From assembly GCA_944474755.1 (NCBI GenBank), contig OX104122.1, positions 5,791,223 to 5,855,222 on the forward strand: DNA of 64,000 bases, written 5' to 3'. Below, piece after piece: positions 1-13,087 of this stretch. This stretch comes from Limnoperna fortunei (lineage: Eukaryota; Mollusca; Bivalvia; Mytilida; Modiolidae). Under the pieces are notes generated by a model. It made no database searches and was not told where the DNA came from. It worked only from the letters and a program-made list of their open reading frames with translations. Each line of letters begins with the position of its first letter. The stretch's first letter is position 1. A program made the translations under genes and the position numbers.

Positions 1-296
1 CCATGAAAATAAGATACCTTATATCTCTGTATTGTATTATGGGGGAACAAGAACTATACTCCTTGAAAAAAAGCAACTTTACCCAGTAGATTAAATTAAA
101 CATGTATAAAACTGTTACCCATGAAAATCAGCTACCTTACATCTATACATTGTTCAAAAGAGGAATCAGAAAGATGATCCATGAAAATAAGATACCTTAT
201 ATCTCTGTATTGTATTATGGGGGAACAAGAACTATTCTCCTTGAAAAAAGCAACTTTACCCTTAGATTATATTAAAGATGTATAAAACTATTACGT
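1..296. repeat. Tandem repeat at window edge
   Basis: A block beginning CCATGAAAATAAGATACC at 1-118 recurs at 179-295 with a few substitutions. The 60 bases between them start with a related CCATGAAAATCAGCTACC. The period of the long block is about 178 bp, and the array probably continues to the left of the window. No coding potential was seen. Confidence 0.8.
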
Positions 297-1570
297 GCTA
301 CACACTACAAAAATGAAAAAATGATTCAAAAAGTGTTGAAGTACATAGCATTTTATTTTCAAATGTTTCAAAGGGAGCGTTTGATTCTATTCAGGCGTCT
401 CTGAGAAATTTTTTTGGACAGGTAGAAAAGTGGAAAGCGGAATAATATCAGAAGAAACGATGCAAAAACAATATGTCGCCAAAACGTAGTTTTGGGCAAC
501 GTTATCAAGAAATTCTATTTTATTGGGATATTGATTTAAAAAGTTTGTTAAACTGGTGGTCCTCCTGTGTGGATTTTTATTTGCAACGGAAAATTTTCAA
601 AATTATTTGTCTAATTCTTCGTGGGTGGGTGGGGGAGGGGGGTCTTCCATTGAAACAGCGACTTTTCATCATTGACTAGAATAACCGTTTTGCCCTTAAA
701 ATCAGACCATTTCGCAATAAAATGGGTCATCGTCCAGTTTAACAAAGTATCTCCTCAATAATACTTTTCTCTATATTAATATACTGTCGCGGTTTAGCGA
801 AAATGTTGCTTGATTTGACGCTTTTAAAAAGATTATATCTTGTCGTGTGGTTATCCTTAAATCTGACGGGCGGCTTTCAATTTTGAATTGGCGAGAATGT
901 GGAATTTTATCGTAGAAAGTTATATTGCTCTTCTTCATCTGAGTAGTTTTGTCTTTCGTAAAGGTTTGTCGTCATACCATACATTTTTCACATTTAAACG
1001 TTGATAGAAAATTTTTCGGCAGCCATGAAAACGATTATCTATGTTTATAATTTAAATCAGTTTAGTTAACTTTATACGTGTATTAAATAAGAATGACAGA
1101 CTATTTAGCATGTGAAATTGGTCTATCAGTTTGTTTTGTTTAATCATATTTTATAGAGGTTAATAAATCAATTAATATGGGCATGTCTCAATTTCTTGTG
1201 TGGCAGATATGAATTCTGACTTTGGAAGATATGTGGCCCCTGTTTCGGAAATTGTTTGATTTGTGGATTGTCTTATTTGAGTTTCTTTTGTTCGGTATTT
1301 TGTTATTACCTTCATTTATTTCTGATTAACTACAAAGTACATAGTCACAGAAAAAATAGGTATATATGGTATTAGATTACAAAACTAATGTGAACACTAC
1401 ACACAAACCAATCGGAGGAGAGACCCTCGATTTTTTTATGTTCATGAACATATACAGTTTTGCAAGAACAATAAAATTTCTAAAAACAGTTACCTTAGAT
1501 ATATGGTATACAATATTAATCTAATGATACATGGTAGGCAATAATAATGCAATGACATGACCTCGTATTT
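297..1570. other. AT-rich non-coding DNA
   Basis: No gene is supported here. A 68-codon open frame at 473-679 has no recognisable domain and sits in AT-rich sequence, so it is treated as chance. No repeat family was recognised. Confidence 0.5.
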
Positions 1571-1574
1571 GTTT

Positions 1575-1785
1575 GCGTGTTTGAATGGTGTTTAATGCTT
1601 GCACTTTCATCAATTTAACAGCTATATCAAGGCGTCCAGTTTTTTTATTAGGGAAGGAAGCCGGAGAAAACCCCGACCTTTGGTAGGAATCCTGGCAGTC
1701 CTGTTAAATTGTAAAATAAGATAGGAGTCGAGTACTCTTTGCTCGCAGTGAGACTCGAACCCGCAATTTCAGTTTTGACATTCAA
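1575..1785 (-). mobile_element. SINE copy, degenerate
   Basis: Read on the minus strand this is the same SINE as the full copy at 5129-5391. It has a B-box-like GGTTCGAGTCTCACTG equivalent, the GGAGTCGAGTACTC segment, the AAACTGGACGCC block and a GGCGTTAAAC-like end, here mutated. The head is partly lost. Confidence 0.75.
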
Positions 1786-1897
1786 ACATCATCCATAGTA
1801 AAGGCTCCTCGTAAGAATAGTGCGCGTGACCAACGCAAGTTATATGGTATAATATGGGTTTCTACATTTGAATTGGCCAATCAGATTTCAGCTTACA

Positions 1898-2800
1898 AAG
1901 CAAATTAAATTATTTACATTTAATGGTAAACAACTAGAATCTGTTACTCAATATAAATATCTTGGTATAACCTTATGCACCTGAAATCCTTGCCCAAAAG
2001 GCAATAAAAGCTTTCTTTTGCTTATCCCATCTTCAGAAAACTTATCTGTACAGATTTGGATTAAATTATATTAATCTATGATTTCTCCTATTCTAACTTC
2101 AGAAATATGGTTAGCTGACCAAAAATTAAGCCTAGATTATTTAAACAATTTTTCATTTGAAAAAAACAGAATATGATCATGAACCATATACTAGGAGTGC
2201 ATAACAAAGCCTCCAACCTTGCAATTCAAACAGAGCTAGGACAATTTCCATTTTATGTTTTAATGTTTATAAATATGTTTAAATACTATTAAAGACTTAA
2301 GGTGATAGAATCATCTAATGAGTATGTTTACGACTCACAAAGATCAGCCGTTGAGGAAGATAAAAAACTAAAAATTGAAAATTCTCCATATTGGGGAAAT
2401 CTGTAGAAGATTTAAAAACATTATTTAATCTGAAAACGCTAGAACTTTCTCATTTACAACTATTCAAATAGACTTAGGAATCATTTAAATCACATAAAAA
2501 ATAGTGACTCAGGAGAACTGAGATTCTATAACAAAATTATCTACAATTTTGAACTTCAAAAGTATCTTAAGTTTAATATTAATAAATATCTAAGATCATA
2601 TTTGACAAAACTTAGACTAAGTGCACATTGCTTAGCTATTGAAACAGGTAGTTATAATAATAATAATACAACTTCTGCCAATGTCTTTCATTTTTAATTG
2701 ATTGTCCCTTATATAACAAAATTAGAGACTCCTAAACCTAAATACAACACAAGAACTAAAGAATATTTGTTTATATTTAAAAGAATCTTATACACTAAGA
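1898..2800 (+). pseudogene. LINE reverse transcriptase C-terminal region, decayed
   Basis: Translation in shifting frames gives a LINE-like series. First comes a YKYLGITL segment near 1950, then a SHLQKTYLYRFG-type region near 2020. Near 2590 there is a FNINKYLRSYLTKLRLSAH segment with the spacing of the C-terminal domain of CR1/L2-like non-LTR retrotransposons. Several stops and frame changes separate the pieces. The open frame at 2698-2943 is the continuation of this C-terminal region and not a separate gene. Clade assignment is inferred from these motifs only. Confidence 0.65.
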
Positions 2801-2944
2801 GATTTACATCTTTAGAAAAAATATATGTGTATAATTATTCAAAAATAATTCTCATCATATTGTATAGCAAAATGCCACTTAGTGTACATTGTCATACTAT
2901 ACAGAAACTTTATATATTTTCACAATTGATTATTTCATTATAAT

Positions 2945-4385
2945 TATTGAATACATACCAGTATACTTTTAATCGATAAACGTACTATCTGTTTTGTATT
3001 AGATTACACAATATTGTAAATATGACTATGCTTTATCCAATTAAATAATTTGAATTGGATATTAACACTTAAGGTTCGCGGCGGATCTAAAAAATATCCG
3101 AAGGCAAATTTCCATCCTGCATCCAATATAATGATCGCATCAATATATATGTCATACTTTTTAAAATGATTAGAAGAAAGGGGGCTGGGGGAAAGATACT
3201 ATAACGATCAAAAGTTATCTATTGTTAGGTTAAGATTGGGGCAATCTATAAATTAATTAGAACCTATACCATCTTTTTTCAGAAAATGCTGATAAATTAT
3301 GTGCAGAAATGAATACAAATGTTTATAAAATGTTTGTTTTCAAGGAAAACCATCTCCATCTTTTCTTCGAATTGCTTTTATCTAGCACCTAAAACAACTT
3401 TGTAAGAGAAACAACGTAATTTGAGCTTACATAACGGTTATAAGTCAAGGTGAGTTTTTCGTTCGCTGACATCAGCCTAAATAGCTTGTCGGTTAAATTT
3501 ATTCACAGGAATTTTACTACATATAAAAAGGGCCATGTCACCCCCCCCCCTTTTTTTCAAATGGTATGGGGCTTAATTCATGTTGTTCCATTTTAGTGAT
3601 TCTACTTTGTATCACTTTGATGTAATAAGTAAGTCTATAGTTACTATAGTTTTCAAATGGACTGCTCGGTTTAACATACCGGTACATGTATGAAATATAA
3701 TGGTACTTTATTCTAATTTCTTAACGTGGCCAATTCTATCTACCAGAAGTTCAAGATTTCACTGGACTCTAGGTACCTCTCTGACGACTCATATAGATAT
3801 AGTTCTAGCAAATTATCCAACAGTGATGAAATCTGAAGGCGGTCATATACAATATCTTGAAGAGGGTCAAGATTTTATCTGAATGTTTTCTGCATTAATT
3901 ACTTTTAGGCTGTTGCACACTGAAACTAATAATGTCAATTTTATTTGTTTACTGCTATAAACATGTAGATAAATTCTTACACATCTAGCGAAGCTACCTC
4001 TAGAGGATACTTTGCATTCATTAATAGATTTAATTAAGTTACATTTGTTTTAGTGTTCAATATATAATCATACTAATATATGTCCAAGTTAATCTGTCTA
4101 CCTGCCGTCTTAATTTGAATAGAGCAACAATTGATCTAACATTAAAATTGTCACATTAAAGTAATCATAAATGAAATAATTTATTTTATTCATATATACT
4201 TAGGAACAATTATTGTTAAGGATAAATTTTAAGTGGATATCAACTACATTTTTTAATGCCATTCTTAAACAGAGACATTTCATGAAGGGGTTTGATATAA
4301 ATATGTTCACCTACTAAGAAGATGTGTATTCTTGCTATATTTTACGACATGCATTTTTAGAACTAGATCAAGAATATTGATGTGA
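2945..4385. other. Non-coding DNA, no feature recognised
   Basis: AT-rich sequence with a C-run followed by a T-run near 3541-3557. The open frame at 3700-3882 has no recognisable motif. No gene or known repeat is supported. Confidence 0.45.
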
Positions 4386-4386
4386 A

Positions 4387-4387
<1 letters not shown>

Positions 4388-4419
<32 letters not shown>
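4388..4419. repeat. (ATT)n microsatellite
   Basis: About ten uninterrupted ATT units. Confidence 0.9.
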
Positions 4420-4696
4420 GGTTTACTTTTTCCAATATGACGCTTGCTTTCCAAATTCCTTCTCACTTTTGTTAATTATGCTCTTTTTGTTTCTCATTTT
4501 TCCAAAAAAGCAGTGGAAAAAGTAAGAAATATTTCATTTTTAAAGTTTCGCGATAAATTGTTATCGGAAAAAATTCTCCCGAATTGGCCAGTGAGATCGA
4601 AGCATGCAGTATTCCAAATCTCCAAAATATTGATACCCAAATATATTTTATTTTTATATCAAACATAGCGAAAATGTCAAACACCAATACAGATCG

Positions 4697-4765
4697 GATG
4701 TGGCCTCGTTGGACGAGTGGTTAATTAGTTCGTCTATTATTGATCACCGGGTCTGTTAACACCCT
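4697..4765 (+). mobile_element. SINE head fragment
   Basis: The sequence GCCTCGTTGGACGAGTGGTTA followed by TTCGTCTATTATTGATCACC matches the tRNA-like head of the full SINE at 5129. The body is missing, so this is a 5' fragment. Confidence 0.7.
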
Positions 4766-5128
4766 TTTTACAACTAAAATACTTAAACAACTGAACATTG
4801 TTAATATTACATACATTGATACATTTTAGTCACAACAGAGTCAAGGTTATGACCCAAACCGCTCTATGAGCAAAACAATCTGTTTAATTAAAATTCGATC
4901 CCTCATCTCTCAAGTTTTGCTGATACATCGCGTCGAAAATAAGTACAGAAGCCATGAGAGGACGAATTCTAATTAGATTGGACAAAACCATAAGAAGATT
5001 GAATTTCTTTGTTTAACAATACCAGTGTTTAGTTCGGCTTCTTTAACAACTATAAAGCATTGTTTTCGTAGGACAACCGTACATACGCACGTTCCGAATG
5101 TACTGAGATTTTATGTCTTTGTTTAGGG

Positions 5129-5391
5129 GGCCTCGTTGGTCGAGTGGTTAAGGTAGTTCGTCTACTATTGATTACGTGGTCTGTCAACACTGAGGTTGCG
5201 GGTTCGAGTCTCACTGCTGGCAGGGTGTACTCGACTCCAATCTTAATTGACAAGGATTGCCAGTTTTCCTACTGCAGGTCGGGAGTTTTCTCCGGGTACT
5301 CCGGCTTTCTCTCCCAATAAAAACTGGACGCCATGATAATTGCTGAGAGTGGCGTTAAACCCCAATCAAACAAACAAACAATCTTTGTTCA
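5129..5391 (+). mobile_element. Full-length tRNA-derived SINE
   Basis: The best complete copy in the window. The head carries an A-box-like TGGTCGAGTGGTTAAGG and a B-box-like GGTTCGAGTCT at tRNA-type spacing. The body follows with ACTCGACTCCAATCTTAATT, a gap, then AAAACTGGACGCCATGAT and TGGCGTTAAACCCC. It ends in a (CAAA)n tail. Such elements are transcribed by RNA polymerase III and move with LINE machinery. The many copies in both orientations here support a mollusc source. Confidence 0.9.
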
Positions 5392-5599
5392 GACTATACA
5401 TTTCATTAGGGTGTCTTCCAGATTGTCCCACTTTTGATAATTATAGGTAAAGAAAGATAGAAAAAGTGATTAACAATAATGGACGGCATGGGAATTTTAA
5501 GTGTTGGACAATAGGGAAATATTATAATGTTTTTTTAAGACTGTCACAGCAATGGTTTAATATAGATAGTTTATAATTATATAACATGACAAGCTTAAA

Positions 5600-5705
5600 A
5601 ACTATTTTATTGATTGATTGACTGATTTATTGTTTGTTTTTATGATCAATAAATAATGAGAAAAGTGATGGACCACCGGAAACAGAATTTTGACTTCCAC
5701 TGAAA
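5600..5705. repeat. Second short repeat family fragment
   Basis: A GATTGATTGA start and a CAGAATTTTGACTTCCACTG end resemble the ends of the sequence at 24950-25110. The same unnamed dispersed repeat therefore occurs twice in the window. Confidence 0.4.
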
Positions 5706-6124
5706 TAGTTATGAGGCGAATAGTTTTAAGCATAATATAGCGGGTGCAAATTGCCTACAGAAGGGAGGGGTCTTCATCGCGCAAGAAACGTAGTACTCCG
5801 CTTTACCCACTACGGTTCGCGGTCAGGTTTTTTCCCGTTTCGCATGAGACAGGATAAATGATCAAATTCTAAACTGCAAAAACCGGTTGTACTTCAAGGA
5901 TAACATATACTGTGTCTTGATTGGCTGCTAAATCGGAAGATAGCTGCCGATTGGCCAACAAATAAGCAGAGCTAAGTTAGGGATGAAAACCCCGCATTTT
6001 TACGGGGCGGTAGCAATCATAATGGGCAGACCGCCGTTCATGCCACTAGAGAAAAGCCGAGGAATCACGATTCGCTTACGATGAATGAAAAAGGGGGAAA
6101 ATATGCAAGATAATGGGAATCAAA

Positions 6125-6237
6125 CCAATCTAATTAAAATTATATCTTCACTTGGCTCCGCCTTTTGCTATTTTCACGACGACAATAGCAAAAAGGGGGA
6201 GTCAAGTGAAAATATGATTTTAATTAGATTGGAATCA
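6125..6237. mobile_element. Palindromic MITE (family A)
   Basis: Two arms of about 50 bp fold on each other. The left arm begins CCAATCTAATTAAAAT and contains CTTCACTTGGCTCC. The right arm contains GGAGTCAAGTGAAAAT and ends ATTTTAATTAGATTGG. The centre is ACGACGA. It encodes nothing plausible. A shorter relative lies at 22236-22333. Confidence 0.75.
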
Positions 6238-6239
6238 AA

Positions 6240-7135
6240 CTTTTTTAAAAGGAAAGTGGCATTGATTTGTGTATGTTTATCATAAAATGTGTATAAAACT
6301 TAAATGGAAATTTCCGAAGCGTAACATTTTCGCGAACAGGTCTATATCAACTATTTTTGTGAATATAATGGATCTAGGATACTAACAATGCATTCTTGGA
6401 TACTGCCTCTGATTTGTATTTTATGGACAAATGATTCTGGTTACAAGACAAATTTTAATTATTTTCCTGCTTACTGACAATATTAACATCAACTATCTTA
6501 CCACGTATGATGCATCTAGAGATGCTTAGTATAGTGCATGCATGCTTCAATTGCTGTCTCTCACCTATATTTTGCGGTTGCCTGATTTGGCTATCTAAAC
6601 ATCGTGTACTTATAATGAAGTGATGTAAATAATAACAATACATATTGCCATTTAACATTAAAAAAACAGTACGTATTTTTGTCCACAAAGAAAAAAAAAG
6701 CTTTGAGACGGCTAGTTTTTTAGGAAAGCTAATACTTGTCGTATTATATACCTCACAACTTTCTTTCCTCTACCGGAGATGCGCTGTAGCTCGAACACTG
6801 GGAACCATCTCAGTATAGCCCCAGGGAGAACAATTTTACCAATATCGGATAAATAATAATGAAAAATATATTTTATGGGCCATTTCAAAGCTCAAGTTTT
6901 GACCCCAGGATAAAAATTCAAAATTAAAGGTATTTTGGTTCTTTTCTCTTTAAGATCATTTTAATGGCAACATTTTACTGGTAAAGATGGATTTGGATGA
7001 TTAAAATAATAATCTGGATTGCAAACGTCCGATGCAAATCACATGTTTAGATACGTTAATTTTCATTTCTTCCAGTTGATATATGACAATCTTATCATCT
7101 GGCAAGATATGGGGAGGGGGTTACTATGACAGTGT
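6240..7135. other. Non-coding DNA
   Basis: No gene supported. A short segment at 6777-6830 (CACTGGGAACCATCTCAGTAT) resembles 25306-25345, so both probably belong to one low-copy dispersed repeat. Confidence 0.4.
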
Positions 7136-7139
7136 AACT

Positions 7140-7215
7140 GGACAATAAAAACTGGACGCCACGATATAGCTGAAAAATTGCTGAAATTGGCGTTAAACAC
7201 AAACGAACAAACATC
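7140..7215 (+). mobile_element. SINE 3' end fragment
   Basis: CAATAAAAACTGGACGCC, then AGCTGAAAAATTGCTG, then TTGGCGTTAAACACAAACG form the body end and tail of the SINE. No head is present. Confidence 0.75.
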
Positions 7216-7264
7216 AATATATTTACGCGCTTGATTTATATAATAGCAAAGACTTTTTTGTTAA

Positions 7265-7585
7265 TAAGGTTTTGGTTGGTGTAATGGGGTTTAACCCCGC
7301 TTGCAGCAATTGTACAGCTATATCATAGTTACGAGTTAAAAAATCCACAATAAAGAGGCAAATCCTTGTCAATTATAAGGTTCGGCCATACCATCTCATA
7401 ATACTTTAGGCCAGAACGCGAACCTACGTGTTCATGTTTGTTTGTTTGTTTCAATGGTGTTTAACGCCATTTTCAGCTCAGCTATATCATGGCGTCCAGT
7501 TTTTATTGGGGATGAAGCCGGAGTAGAGAAAACCCCCGACCTGCGGTAGTAAAACTGGCACTCCTCGTCAATTCCAAAGTTATTA
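7265..7585 (-). mobile_element. Two SINE copies, degenerate
   Basis: On the minus strand a poor copy at about 7265-7430 is followed by a better one at about 7437-7585. The better copy carries the tail, the TGGCGTTAAACACC equivalent, AAACTGGACGCC and a CCGCAGGTCGGGGG block. Heads are not preserved. Confidence 0.65.
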
Positions 7586-7589
7586 CAGG

Positions 7590-9115
7590 CACAAATAGGA
7601 GATCATAAATAATCCCTAGTTTTGGAGTTACAGCGCCATCACTTTGTGGCCATTAGTATTTAATTAGCATACACATCTGTAACGAAATATGAGAGTTGGT
7701 TACGCCACAGCGGCAATACATTCTTTATCTATCTTTTCACACAATGTAAAAGTTTTATGAGTTATTGAAGGTTTAAAAAAGAAAACGTTTTGTAATAACA
7801 CATTTAACAAAAGGTTGCGTTATTTATACAATGGTGACTTACATCGTATATAGAATTTTTAAACAAAAAATATTCTTATATTTAATTGTATTTTACTGTA
7901 CCTCCACTTTGAAAAAAGTCCATTTACTACCAAAATGTTTATAAAACAAAAGCAATAAAAATTAAAATGACATATAAAGAATAATATGTATTTGTGTTTC
8001 TTGTCTGTTAGAACTTATTCTCCTAGTGTTTATTTCCTCAATTGTCTTCACAATGACAGAGAATTGCAACTAATTATAACATCTGTGGGCATTCCTATAC
8101 ACATTAACACCCATTTGTTATCATTGCATGTAACATGTTTTATTGGTTTATTTAACGACATAAAGACATTAAATGTAATCAAGTGATGTTAATAGAGCAC
8201 TTTTATTTGCCGCGGTTAACCTCAGCTTTAGATGAAAATAAGGGGAATTGGTATATTTAGATAATTTACAACTACTCAAATATATATATTATTCAATGAA
8301 AAGAGCAACCTTTTCATGTAATTTGGAAGGGAAAAAACGAGAACCTTTTGGGCTGCACATCCATATTACCGTACCCCAACTCCAACCCTCTCGTGAAAAT
8401 TTCATATTTTTGCATTGGTTGTGTTATTTTAACTTGGTGGAAGGGCGATAATCCAAACAAGTTATTATTGGGTAGCAGATTTTCATAACGATCTTTCGGA
8501 ACACATCGATGTTTTACCGAATAAGTATTCCGAACATTCAAAAGCAGCTTGATTGTCATGGTAGCAAAATTTAATACGACACCGGACTTAACAGCTATTT
8601 AGGACATAAATTTGATTTTGACGTCGTTAAAATGCGAGAACAATCTTGTTGACGTCGCCATAAAGAGTGTTGATCATTTATGACTTTGATTAGAAATATA
8701 TACACATGATGTGGACTGAAAGCGTTTTAGGCACGTCATATTAGAACGACCTGTTATGAAAATATTGAACTCATACTAAATGATATTTGTTATTTATATA
8801 GTATCAAATCTGTGAAGCAAATATAACAGTAATTTCGTTAATTTGATTTTGTCTTAAAAACTAATATAAGAACGATATTGCAATTGAAAACAATTTGTTA
8901 ATAATATCATTGAAAAAAATTAAATTGCGTTTTAAATCATTGGTGGAACTGTATTAAAAGTTTATTACGCAGAACAATGTTTAAAGTGTTTAGATTCTAT
9001 ACTTCTCCATATCTTGTCTATATTGTAGTCTGACAACCCGTAGTGGACGAGACGCCGCAGACTCGCCCAATACATAATCTCAGTACAATACCTGCTCGTA
9101 CAATATCTTCCCGTA
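7590..9115. other. AT-rich non-coding DNA
   Basis: Several short open frames (7986-8186, 8248-8451, 8314-8559) overlap on both strands, lack domains and have no start context worth trusting. No feature is called. Confidence 0.45.
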
Positions 9116-9130
9116 TTTGACGTTGTACTG

Positions 9131-9320
9131 TGTAATTAAGAAATAATTCACGGAGGCTGTGGCTTAGCACTGTTTTAGTACGGGATGGCCATTTATGTCG
9201 CATTACTTCATCACGAGTGACAGCTAGGGATAAAATAATGGCATAAATAATCAGCCCGTGGTAAAACAATGATAAACCACAGCCTCCGTAAGTTATTTCG
9301 ATTCTCATATAACCAATTAC
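9131..9320. mobile_element. Foldback MITE (family B)
   Basis: Arms around CACGGAGGCTGTGGCTTA (left) and AAACCACAGCCTCCGTAAG (right) are complementary. Similarity extends outward through AATAATT and inward through GTTTTAGTACGGG and CCCGTGGTAAAAC. The 96-codon minus-strand frame at 9018-9308 runs through this hairpin and is not considered a gene. Confidence 0.7.
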
Positions 9321-9689
9321 GGTACTTTCAGGATGTTACGGCATCTACTAGCCAACACCATTTACACCATAAACTGATCTGGCACCAACTTGATTGTGAG
9401 GTCGTTGAAATATATAGAAGTATAACTTCACAATAAAATTTCTTGATCGATTATGACGCTTGTCTCGTTTTACATATACATAAATCTTTTTTTTCCATGA
9501 GTGTGGTCTTAAATTGTTGAAAGCACTCATATTAGAATAACTTATTAATACTGGTAAACACCTATGCATTTGTATTAAATGTGTATTTCCATGTAAACAT
9601 CAAAGAGCCTGTATAAAACCCGCGGTCATGACTCTGTCGACCTCCATACAGCATTTCAACAGCAAGAGGAGCCTTACTTGTCATCTGCT

Positions 9690-10665
9690 ATTAGTGAGAT
9701 GGTTAGTGGTCGAGTGGTTAGCTATTGATCACCGGCGTGTCAACAATACGTTTAAGTGTGCAGTTGACTTATCTTTATTGACAAGGATTGTCAGACCTTC
9801 ATAAAGAGGAACCTTGGTTGTCTAGTGGTTAGCTATTACATGATCACCGGCGTGTCAACAGTAAGTTTAAGTGTGCGATTGAAGTCTTAATTGACGACTC
9901 AAGCCTTAATTGACAAGGATTGTCACACTTTCATCCAGAGTAGCCTTAGTTTTCGAGTGGTAAGCTATTAATTACCGTCGTGTCAAATATAAGTTTAAAT
10001 GTGCGATTGACTCAAGTCTTAATTGACAAGGATTGTCAGACCTTCGTCCATGGAGCCTTGGTTGTCGAGTGGTTAGCCATAGATCACCGGCGTGTCAACA
10101 GTAAGTTTAAATGTGCGACTCAAGTCTTAATTGACAAGGATGGCCAAATCATAATCCAGAGAAGCCTTGGTTGTCGGCTGTTAAGCTATTGATCACCAGC
10201 GTTTCAACAGTATGATTAAGTGTGCGGTTGACGCAAGCTTTAATTGACAAGGATTGTCAGACCTTTATCCCGAGGGCCTTGGTTGTCTGGTGGTTAGCTA
10301 TTGATCACCGGCGTTTCAACAGTAAGTTTACAACAACAGTGTGCGGTTTACTCAAGTCCTAATTGACAAGGATTGTCAGACTGCATCCAGAGGAGCCATA
10401 GTTGTCGATTTATTAGCTGTTGATCACTGGCGTGTCAACAGTAGGTTTGAGTGTGCGATAGACTCAGTTTTATTTGACAAGGATTGTCACACCTTCATCC
10501 AGAGGAGCCATGGAGGTTAGCTATTAATCACCGGCGTGTCCACAGTAAGTTTAAGTGTGCGGTTGACTCAAGTCTTAATTGACAAGGATTGTCAGACCTT
10601 CATCCAGAGGAGCCTTGATTATTAGCTATTGGTAACAGTGTGCGGTTGACTCGATCTTTAATTGT
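9690..10665 (+). repeat. Tandem array built from SINE head units
   Basis: Eight or nine units of roughly 110 bp. Each has GCCTTGGTTGTCGAGTGGTT, then TATTGATCACCGGCGTGTCA, then GTCTTAATTGACAAGGATTG. The parts correspond to the SINE head (A-box region) fused to the ATTGACAAGGATTGCCAG segment, with the B-box region shortened. A SINE tail follows immediately. Confidence 0.85.
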
Positions 10666-10674
10666 AAGATTTAT

Positions 10675-10752
10675 TACCGGGTATTAACAAAAAAACCATA
10701 AAATAGCTGAATAAATAACAGTGTTGCGTTAAACCCAATTGAACAAACTATG
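10675..10752 (+). mobile_element. SINE tail closing the array
   Basis: The sequence AAAATAGCTGAATAAATAAC and GTTGCGTTAAACCCAATTGA matches the SINE 3' end. Head-like units to the left and a tail to the right suggest the array grew within one SINE. Confidence 0.6.
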
Positions 10753-10754
10753 TA

Positions 10755-11085
10755 ATATGCTGTTTATTGTCTACAGTAAGAACATGACACGACTACAGGG
10801 TGGTATTGTACTCTTGCAAAATGTTATTTTTGGAGAAATATTCACCAGTATACTACATTATGTTACTCTTGGCATGTTTTGGAATCAATAAAACGTAACC
10901 AGTTATATGGGATATGGGGTGAAGACGTTGATAATTGAAAAGCGAAGATTTATTGATTGATTCATGGACACATGACACCCCTACTCTTTTCACAACATGC
11001 AATTTACATCCATTGAATAAAACCGCTGTAAGTCATTTTGATAGTTTTGATTTTCATTTACAATGTTTGACATACAATAAAATAA
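10755..11085. other. Non-coding spacer
   Basis: AT-rich sequence between two arrays. The 83-codon frame starting at 10935 runs into the satellite and has no recognisable domain. Confidence 0.4.
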
Positions 11086-11089
11086 CCAG

Positions 11090-13087
11090 CTGTATTGCTT
11101 TATTGACAGATAAATTTAGACCACCAGCTGTACGGTACTGCTTTTATACAGATAAATTACGGCGACCATCTATACTGCTTCATTGACAGATACATTACGG
11201 TGAACACCTGTATTGCTTCATTAACAGATAAATTACGGCGACCACCTGTATTGCTTCATTAACAAATAATTTACGGACACCAGCTGTATTGCTTCTTTGA
11301 AACATAAATTACGCCGACAGCTGTATTGTTTCATGGAAAGATAAATTACGGCCACCAGCTGAACGGTATTGCTTTTATACAGATACATTACGACCACCGG
11401 CTGAATTGTTTCATTGACAGATAAATAACGGTCACCAGATGTATTGCTTTATTGACAGAATAATTACGGCCTTCTGGTCTATGGTATTGCTTTTATACAG
11501 ATAAATTACGGCCACAAGATGTATTGCTTCATTGACATATAAATTACGGCCACCAGCTGTACTGCTTTATTGACATATACATTAGGCCACCAGCTGTATT
11601 GCTTTATTGACAGATAAATTACGACCACCAGCTGTATTGTTTCATTGACAGATAAATTGCGGCCACCAGTTGTACGGTATTCCTTTTAATATACAGATAA
11701 ATTACGGCCTCCAGCTGTATTGTTTCATTGACAGATAAATTACGGCCACCAGTTGTATTGCTTCATTCACAGATAATTTACGGCCACCAGATGTATTGCT
11801 TTATTGACAGATCAATTACGGCCTTCAGGTGTATGGTATTGCTTTATTGACAGATAAATTACGGCCACCATCTGTATTGCTTCATTGACAGATAAATTAC
11901 GACCACCAGCTGTATTGTTTCATTTACAGATAAATTGCGGCCACCAGTTGTGAGGTATTCCTTTTATAAAGATAAATTACGGCCACCATCTGTATTGCTC
12001 CATTAACAGATAATTTAAGGCCACCAGCTGTATTGCTTCATTGACAGATAAATTACGGCCATCATCTGTATTGCTTATTAACAGATAATTTAAGGCCACC
12101 AGCTGTATTGCTTCATTGACAGATAAATAACTGTCACCAGCTGTATTGCTTTATTGACAGATACATTACGGTCACAGGCTGTATTGCTTTATTGACAGAT
12201 ACATTATGGCCACCATCTGTATTGCTTCATTGACAGATAAATTACGGCCACCAGCTGTATTGCTTTATTGACAGATACATTACGGTCACAAGCTGTATTG
12301 CTTCATTGACATAAAAATTACGGCCACCAGCTGTATAGCTTTATTAACAGATACATTACGGTCATAAGCTGTATTGCTTTATTGACAGATACATTACGGC
12401 CACCATCTGTATTGCTTCTTTGACAGATAAATTACGGCCACCAACTGCATTGTTTCATAGACAAATAAATTGCCGCCACTAGCTGTATGGTTATCCTTTT
12501 TTACATATAAATTAAGGCCACCAGCTGAATTGCTTCATTGACAAGATAAATAACGGTCACCAGATGTATTGCTTTATTGACAGATAACTTACGGCATTCA
12601 GGTGTATGGTATTGCTTTATTGACAGATAAATTACGGCCACCATCTGTATTGCTTCATTAACAGATAATTTACGGCCACCAGCTGTATTGCTTCATTGAC
12701 AGATAAATTACGGCCACCAGCTGTATTGCTTTATTGACAGATAAATTACGGCCACCATCTGTATTGCTTCATTAACAGATAATTTAAGGCCACCAGCTGT
12801 ATTGCTTCATTGACAGATAAATAACTGTCACCAGCTGTATTGCCTTATTGACAGAAAAATTACGACCTTCAGGTGTATGCAGTATGGTATTGCTTTATTG
12901 ACAGATAAATTACGGCCAAGATCTGTATTGCTTCATTAACAGATAATTTACGGCCACCAGCTGTATTGTTTCATTGACAGATAAATTACGGTCACCAGCT
13001 GTATTGCTTTATTGACAGATAAATAACAGCCACCTGCTGTATTGTTTCATTGACATATATATTACGGCCACCAGCTGTATTGCTTCA
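11090..13087. repeat. 38-bp minisatellite, left block
   Basis: Dozens of units with the shared core GACAGATAAATTACGGCCAC followed by CAGCTGTATTGCTTCATT. Longer variants carry GGTATTGCTTTTATACAG. The block stops at 13087 and the same unit resumes at 17820, so the intervening DNA is an insertion. A small relic of the unit is at 52255-52310. Confidence 0.95.

Noticed and set aside
5129..5220. Functional tRNA gene
   Set aside because: The head is continuous with a SINE body found many times in the window, and tRNA stems are incomplete.
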